Assembly: GCA_045631205.1 (NCBI GenBank)
Contig: JAZQUI010000031.1
Location: 1-64,000 of the forward strand
DNA length: 64,000 nt
Reading direction: 5' to 3'
From: HGM04593 sp045631205
Lineage (GTDB): Bacteria; Bacteroidota; Bacteroidia; Bacteroidales; Bacteroidaceae
Each line of letters starts with the position of its first letter. Positions within the stretch are counted from its first letter, which is position 1. The position numbers were made by a program, and so were the translations under genes. Positions 59,736-64,000 of this stretch are shown here, piece after piece. Below the pieces are notes generated by a model. It had not been told where the DNA came from, made no database searches, and was given only the letters and a program-made list of their open reading frames with translations.

Positions 59736-61091
59736 ATGTATAGGATTTTTTTGTTTACCATATTCTCTTTTTTCGCCTTAACGGTGTCGCAGGCACAGCC
59801 TTCGCGCAGCGATTTTAAGGCATTGTTGGGCGATGCTCTTTTTGAGCAGAGCGATGTGTCACTTGCGGTGTATGATCTTGACGCCGATTCGTTGCTTTTT
59901 TCCCATCGTGCGCAGAAACTTTGTCGCCCCGCCTCGGTGCTTAAATTGGTTACCTCTCTTGCCGCCCTTGAGCGTTTGGGAGCAGATTACTCTGTTGATA
60001 CCCGCCTTTTGAGCAATGGCAGTAATTTGTATGTGCAAGGCGAGATTGACCCCCTTTTCTCATACGAAGATTTAAAGACTCTTCTTTCTGCGGTTTCTGT
60101 CGGCAGTGTTATTGATACTCTTTTTGCCGATTGTTCCTTTATGGACTCTATTTACTGGGGCCCGGGGTGGGCTTGGGACGATACTCCTTGGGAGTTTCAG
60201 CCCTATATATCTCCGCTTATGCTTTGTGGCGGGTGTGTTGAAGTAAAGGCGCGCCCCTCTGCCAAGAGTGAATCTCCTTTGGTAGAGTGTTATCCACCTT
60301 CGGCGTTCTATACTGTTGTGAATGAAGCTGTGAGCAGGGGTGGAACCGGTGAGAAATTTACCATATTGCGCGATTGGCTCGAGGGGAGCAATGTAATACG
60401 TTTACGCGGCGATTGTAATGCTGCAAAGAGCGAGAAGATGAATATGTTCCCATCGCAGAACTATTTTATGGCAGTGGCTCGGGAGCTCCTCGACTCCTTG
60501 GGTATAAAGGTTGGCAACGTTGCATTTTCTGCGGCACCGGCGGTGTGCGATACTGTGGCGGTTGTACATCGTGCAATAGATGAAATTGTGGTTGAGGCTC
60601 TTCGTGAAAGTGATAATTTGTGTGCCGAGGCTCTTTCCTTTCACCTTGGTGCTCTTTATGGTAAGCGTCCCGTGCGTCAGGTTATGGGGCCGAAAATTAT
60701 AAAAGGGTATATGGAGTATTCGTTTGATATGCCCGAGTGGTACGATGTGTGCGATGGGTCGGGTCTCTCGCCCTATACGCTCTTGTCGGCCGACATAGTG
60801 TTGCAGGTCTTGAAACGTGTCTATTCGCAGCCTGTTGTGCGCGAGGTCTTTATGCGCGGGCTACCACAGTCGGGTGTAAACGGCACTTTGAAACATCGCA
60901 CAAAGGGCACGGCTGCCTATAAAAAGATTTTTGCAAAGACTGGAACTGTTACAGGTGTCTGTACTCTTGCCGGCTATGCGCAAGCGGCAAATGGGCACAC
61001 TCTTGCCTTTGTGATGCTTAACAGCGGGTTACCCAAGGCTTCGCCTGTGCGTGTGTGGCAGGATAAGGTGTGCGACCTTCTTTGTCGATAG
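59736..61091 (+). CDS. dacB: D-alanyl-D-alanine carboxypeptidase/endopeptidase (PBP4, S13)
   Basis: The 451-residue exported serine enzyme has a signal peptide (RIFLFTIFSFFALTVSQAQ). Its three active-site motifs are Ser-x2-Lys in CRPASVLKLVTSLAALE, SDN in LRESDNLCAEAL and KTG in IFAKTGTVTG. It trims or cleaves cross-links in peptidoglycan. It stands alone, divergent from nadB and convergent with queG (7 bases between stops). Confidence 0.94.
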   Translation: MYRIFLFTIFSFFALTVSQAQPSRSDFKALLGDALFEQSDVSLAVYDLDADSLLFSHRAQKLCRPASVLKLVTSLAALERLGADYSVDTRLLSNGSNLYVQGEIDPLFSYEDLKTLLSAVSVGSVIDTLFADCSFMDSIYWGPGWAWDDTPWEFQPYISPLMLCGGCVEVKARPSAKSESPLVECYPPSAFYTVVNEAVSRGGTGEKFTILRDWLEGSNVIRLRGDCNAAKSEKMNMFPSQNYFMAVARELLDSLGIKVGNVAFSAAPAVCDTVAVVHRAIDEIVVEALRESDNLCAEALSFHLGALYGKRPVRQVMGPKIIKGYMEYSFDMPEWYDVCDGSGLSPYTLLSADIVLQVLKRVYSQPVVREVFMRGLPQSGVNGTLKHRTKGTAAYKKIFAKTGTVTGVCTLAGYAQAANGHTLAFVMLNSGLPKASPVRVWQDKVCDLLCR

Positions 61092-61098
61092 AATTTCT

Positions 61099-62022
61099 CT
61101 ATATCTTTTTTATTGCTCCAATATTGCGCAGGAGCTGTTGATACCCGGCACGCTCCACAGCACTCCCGCCAAAAAGTTCCTTGTATCTCTCTTCGGTGAG
61201 TGTTTCCCACTCATTGTCGTCAATTGATGACATCTTTTCATTGGGAAGAAACTCTGCAACATTTGTTGTTGTGCTCTTTTTGTTCCATGGGCAGGCTGTT
61301 TGGCAGCGGTCGCAACCGTAAAAGCATTTTCCCATCTTTTCACCGACATTTTCGGGAAGTTCTCCCCTGTATTCTATTGTTAGATACGAAAGGCACTCTC
61401 TTGCGTCGAACCCGTCGGTGGTGAGTGCGTGTGTGGGGCAGTTGTCTATGCATTTTTGGCAACTGCCGCAGAGGTTCTGCTCAAAGGGTGTGTCGTATTC
61501 AAGTTCGTGGTCGATAAGAAGTTCTCCCAAGAAAAAGTATGAGCCTGCTTGGGGTATTATAAGCTGGTGGTTTCGCCCAATCCATCCTATTCCCGCTTTT
61601 CTGGCCCAGTATCGTTCTGTTACGGGTGCAGTGTCGCAAAAAGCTCTTCCTCGTACGGGTGTAATTTCATTTATGCTTTTCAGCAGCAGGTATAGTTTGT
61701 CTTTTACCACTTTGTGGTAATCTTTTCCCTGTGCGTAGCGCGATATGTGCAGGCGGTTTTCGTCGAATCTGTTATCCTGTGCATAACTTAAAGCTACCGA
61801 AACAATGCTTTTGCAGCCGGGTACAAGTTTTGTGGGGTCTTCTCGCTTGTCGCAGTTCCGTTCAAGATAACTCATTGCACCATGTTTTCCTGCTTTCACC
61901 CAGTTTTTCAGCCTTTCACTCTCTTCTGCGGGCAGGGGAGTGGCTTTTGCTATACCGCATACGGCAAAACCGAGGCGTTGTGCCTCGGTTTTTATATATA
62001 CAGACAGCTCTTGCGGTGTCAT
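61099..62022 (-). CDS. queG: Epoxyqueuosine reductase
   Basis: The 307-residue iron-sulfur enzyme performs the last step of queuosine tRNA modification and uses cobalamin. Two ferredoxin-type cluster motifs are present (CGSCQKCIDNCPTHAL and CYGCDRCQTACPWNK). DTAPVTERYWARKAGIGWIG is the catalytic/cobalamin segment. The C-terminal HEAT-repeat extension of longer homologues is absent. Its start overlaps the stop of the deacetylase gene by one base. Confidence 0.94.
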   Translation of the reverse strand: MTPQELSVYIKTEAQRLGFAVCGIAKATPLPAEESERLKNWVKAGKHGAMSYLERNCDKREDPTKLVPGCKSIVSVALSYAQDNRFDENRLHISRYAQGKDYHKVVKDKLYLLLKSINEITPVRGRAFCDTAPVTERYWARKAGIGWIGRNHQLIIPQAGSYFFLGELLIDHELEYDTPFEQNLCGSCQKCIDNCPTHALTTDGFDARECLSYLTIEYRGELPENVGEKMGKCFYGCDRCQTACPWNKKSTTTNVAEFLPNEKMSSIDDNEWETLTEERYKELFGGSAVERAGYQQLLRNIGAIKKI

Positions 62023-62633
62023 CAGTCGAAAATTTTGAATGTGTAACCCTGTTCCATCAACCAGTCGATTGCGCGTGGCAATGCGTAGCGCAGGTTCTTT
62101 TCGGAACGTAATGAGTCGTGGAACGTAATTATGGAGCCGTTGCGTGTGTAGCGTTTCACATTTGCAAGTACATCCTCGCCATACATATGTATACTGTAAT
62201 CACGTGTTACGAGATCCCACATTACAAACTGGTATCTCTTGGCAAGCTCGTTGTATTGTTGTGTGCGCAATACCCCGTGCGGCGGGCGAAAGAGGTTGCT
62301 GTGTATGAAGGCATCGGCCTGGTCCACGTTCTCAATGTATTTTTTTGTGCTTGTGAATAGCCCTTTCAGGTGGTTGAAGGTGTGGTTGCCTAAACGGTGT
62401 CCGCCCTCTACAACCTGCATATACTCCTGTGAGAATTTATGCACGTTGTCACCCACCATAAAGAAGGTTGCTTTTATATTGTTACGTTCGAGAAGCTCCA
62501 CCACCCATGGTGTTATTACGGGTATGGGGCCGTCGTCGAATGTAAGGTAAACAGCCTTCTCGTCGGGATTCATTCTCCACAAAGCCTTTGGGTAAAGGTT
62601 GCGGAAAAATGTCGGGACTTGTTCAATAAACAT
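62022..62633 (-). CDS. Polysaccharide deacetylase (NodB homology)
   Basis: The 203-residue protein carries the NodB motifs TFDDGPIPV (motif 1), RLGNHTFNHLKG (motif 2, metal His pair) and RPPHGVL (motif 3). No signal peptide is evident. Members remove N-acetyl or O-acetyl groups from peptidoglycan or other glycans. It overlaps queG by one base and follows the DUF2723 gene by 13 bases. The substrate is unknown. Confidence 0.9.
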   Translation of the reverse strand: MFIEQVPTFFRNLYPKALWRMNPDEKAVYLTFDDGPIPVITPWVVELLERNNIKATFFMVGDNVHKFSQEYMQVVEGGHRLGNHTFNHLKGLFTSTKKYIENVDQADAFIHSNLFRPPHGVLRTQQYNELAKRYQFVMWDLVTRDYSIHMYGEDVLANVKRYTRNGSIITFHDSLRSEKNLRYALPRAIDWLMEQGYTFKIFD

Positions 62634-62646
62634 AGTGTATCTTTTC

Positions 62647-64000
62647 TTAATTCATTCTTTTGCGCCACTCCATGTATTTTTCTGTGAGTTCGGCTGTGAG
62701 TTCGGTGGCAATGTCTTTGCAGCTGTTGTCACCGGCGTTTAGTTCTTCTATAACTATTCTTGTGAGTTCAATTGCTGTGTAGCTCTCCTGTGCCGAAGAT
62801 TTGAATTTGTTGTTGCTTAAACTGCAGTACCAGTTGAGGTATTCAAGTTGTTCATCGGCAATTTCGCTTAAAATTTTGCGTCCGTTCTCATAATCTCCAA
62901 GTGCAATGAATAGTCGGCCAATATCAATGCTGCCTGTCATTGCTCCGTGGGGTACGATGCTCGAGGGGAGTTCCTCTTCGAGGAGAATGAGAAGTTTAAG
63001 AGCCTTCTCGTTTTTGCCTTCGTTGTAAAGTTGCGATGCAAGTGACGATATAAGTCGGCGGTGGGTATATACCATACGGCTTATAGTTTCGTCGGAGTAG
63101 TAATTGGGATTCTCCTTGAAGCCACCGAATTTGAAACGGTTCATTACATTGTTGTAGAATGTTTCGGTGTCGGCTATTATATCGTTTTTACTGCTGTAAC
63201 CAAGTTCTTTCCAATTGAAAGGGGTTATGCGGTAGGCAAGTCCTTCCTGTACGAAGAAATCCTGTAATGAACTCAAATAGTTTTCATCGCCCACAGTCAT
63301 TGACATATACATCGGGCGCACCCAATTTGCTTGTGAGAGCATCTCGAGCAGCATAAGGTCGCTGCGCAACAGTTGCTTGCGTCCGTTGAGTGAGATTGTC
63401 ATGTATTCGGGCATCTCGTCTATGTACTCTTCGGGGATAATCATGCCCGAGCGTATTACAGCCTCTTTGTCAATCTTTATGTAGAGTGTGTCGGTGGGTA
63501 TGCAGTGCAGTTTTTCGTTCTTTGAGCGTACCCAGTTCTTCATAATATTCTTTACTTCAAATGGGTTTTCACCATAGCGTTTCTTCGCTCCTTCTGGGTT
63601 GTCGGCATACAGTTTCTTTATCAGTTCTTCGTAGCGGGTATCAACCTTTATCATCTCGTTGTTGTTGCCGGCGTAGTCTATACGTTCCCAACTTATAGGC
63701 AACGATGGTGAATCGTATGCAGGGCGGCGCATCTGGTCTATGTACCAATCTGTCTGCAAATACGAAAGGTTGCAAACGCGTGTGTCGGTGCGCACGCCTT
63801 CAACCTCCTGGTTGTACCACAAGGGGAAGGTGTCATTGTCGCCACAAGTGAAAATTATGGGGTTACCCTCTTCGGGCAGAGTGTTCAGGTAGTTCTGTCC
63901 GAAGTCGCGGCATGCGTAACGGCCACTGCGGTCGTGGTCGTCCCAGGTCTGCGATACCATCTGCAAGGGTACAAGGAGGCATGCGCCTGCAATGATTGCG
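62647..64000 (-). CDS. DUF2723 family membrane protein, 3' part (continues beyond window)
   Basis: The frame is open to the right-hand window edge, so only the C-terminal portion is seen (about 450 residues). A hydrophobic stretch at the edge (AIIAGACLLVPLQMV) is the end of the membrane region. The soluble part starts SQTWDDHDRSGRYACRDFGQ and contains IIFTCGDNDTFPLWYNQEVE, typical of DUF2723 (glycosyltransferase family 117) proteins of Bacteroidota. The C-terminal third is helical and TPR-like. It probably heads an operon with the deacetylase and queG. Confidence 0.88.
   Translation of the reverse strand, partial: AIIAGACLLVPLQMVSQTWDDHDRSGRYACRDFGQNYLNTLPEEGNPIIFTCGDNDTFPLWYNQEVEGVRTDTRVCNLSYLQTDWYIDQMRRPAYDSPSLPISWERIDYAGNNNEMIKVDTRYEELIKKLYADNPEGAKKRYGENPFEVKNIMKNWVRSKNEKLHCIPTDTLYIKIDKEAVIRSGMIIPEEYIDEMPEYMTISLNGRKQLLRSDLMLLEMLSQANWVRPMYMSMTVGDENYLSSLQDFFVQEGLAYRITPFNWKELGYSSKNDIIADTETFYNNVMNRFKFGGFKENPNYYSDETISRMVYTHRRLISSLASQLYNEGKNEKALKLLILLEEELPSSIVPHGAMTGSIDIGRLFIALGDYENGRKILSEIADEQLEYLNWYCSLSNNKFKSSAQESYTAIELTRIVIEELNAGDNSCKDIATELTAELTEKYMEWRKRMN

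Noticed and set aside
1..64000. CRISPR arrays, tRNA or rRNA genes, complete insertion sequences
   Set aside because: None was found by eye. Repeats seen are pairs or palindromes, not regularly spaced arrays, and no transposase or integrase is encoded.

Overview
The window looks like a chromosomal segment from a member of the Bacteroidales (Bacteroidota). The evidence is the gene set: GldH, a RicT/PSP1-delta' pair, YfhO, DUF2723, WbqC, a TRL-like lipoprotein and a PepSY-like secreted protein. Promoters also fit, with -7 boxes of the TAnnTTTG / TATCTTCG kind in front of many genes. No rRNA, tRNA, CRISPR array, complete insertion sequence or prophage was seen. Most of the window is conserved core genome at moderate GC. 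AT-rich patches (about 1-3700, 11.5-14.4 kb, 19.9-21.0 kb) hold the accessory genes.

Layout. 1-3700: AT-rich accessory patch with a phosphoethanolamine-transferase-like sulfatase-fold enzyme, a noncoding stretch with opposed terminators, an orphan Mrr-type N-terminal winged-helix protein and a secreted protein of unknown function. 3.7-11.5 kb: a flippase and ruvB, then a nucleoside-recognition (SpmA/B-like) membrane protein, ybeY, an M20 deacetylase (ArgE-like), prfB (no frameshift), a CYTH protein and a VanZ-like protein. 11.6-14.3 kb: small envelope proteins and an unusual YidD fusion. 14.4-16.5 kb: gmd-fcl (GDP-L-fucose). 16.7-19.8 kb: proC-proB-proA. 19.9-21.0 kb: an outer-membrane barrel gene preceded by a pair of inverted hairpin elements with conserved loops and compensating stems, the most unusual noncoding signal here. 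21.1-25.2 kb: dapB-lepB-wbqC and an acyltransferase. 25.4-36.2 kb: a long operon running from metG through a flippase, two glycosyltransferases, YfhO, aminopeptidase P and a GT-C enzyme.

36.3-39.3 kb: a cobalamin riboswitch in front of nrdD-nrdG, so the oxygen-sensitive class III ribonucleotide reductase appears to be controlled by B12. 39.3-41.3 kb: an epimerase and a PAP2 phosphatase, translationally coupled. 41.4-46.6 kb: a small GIY-YIG-like protein, rnr, and a two-component system followed by a PepSY-like periplasmic protein. 46.8-50.5 kb: metF-holB-ricT-gldH. 50.5-57.7 kb, minus strand: purH-mreB-mreC-mreD-PBP2-rodA, the cell-elongation operon led by a purine gene. 57.9-64.0 kb: nadB, a PBP4-type carboxypeptidase, queG, a polysaccharide deacetylase and the 3' part of a DUF2723 membrane protein cut by the window edge.

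All calls rest on reading the sequence and on family knowledge; no database search was run.
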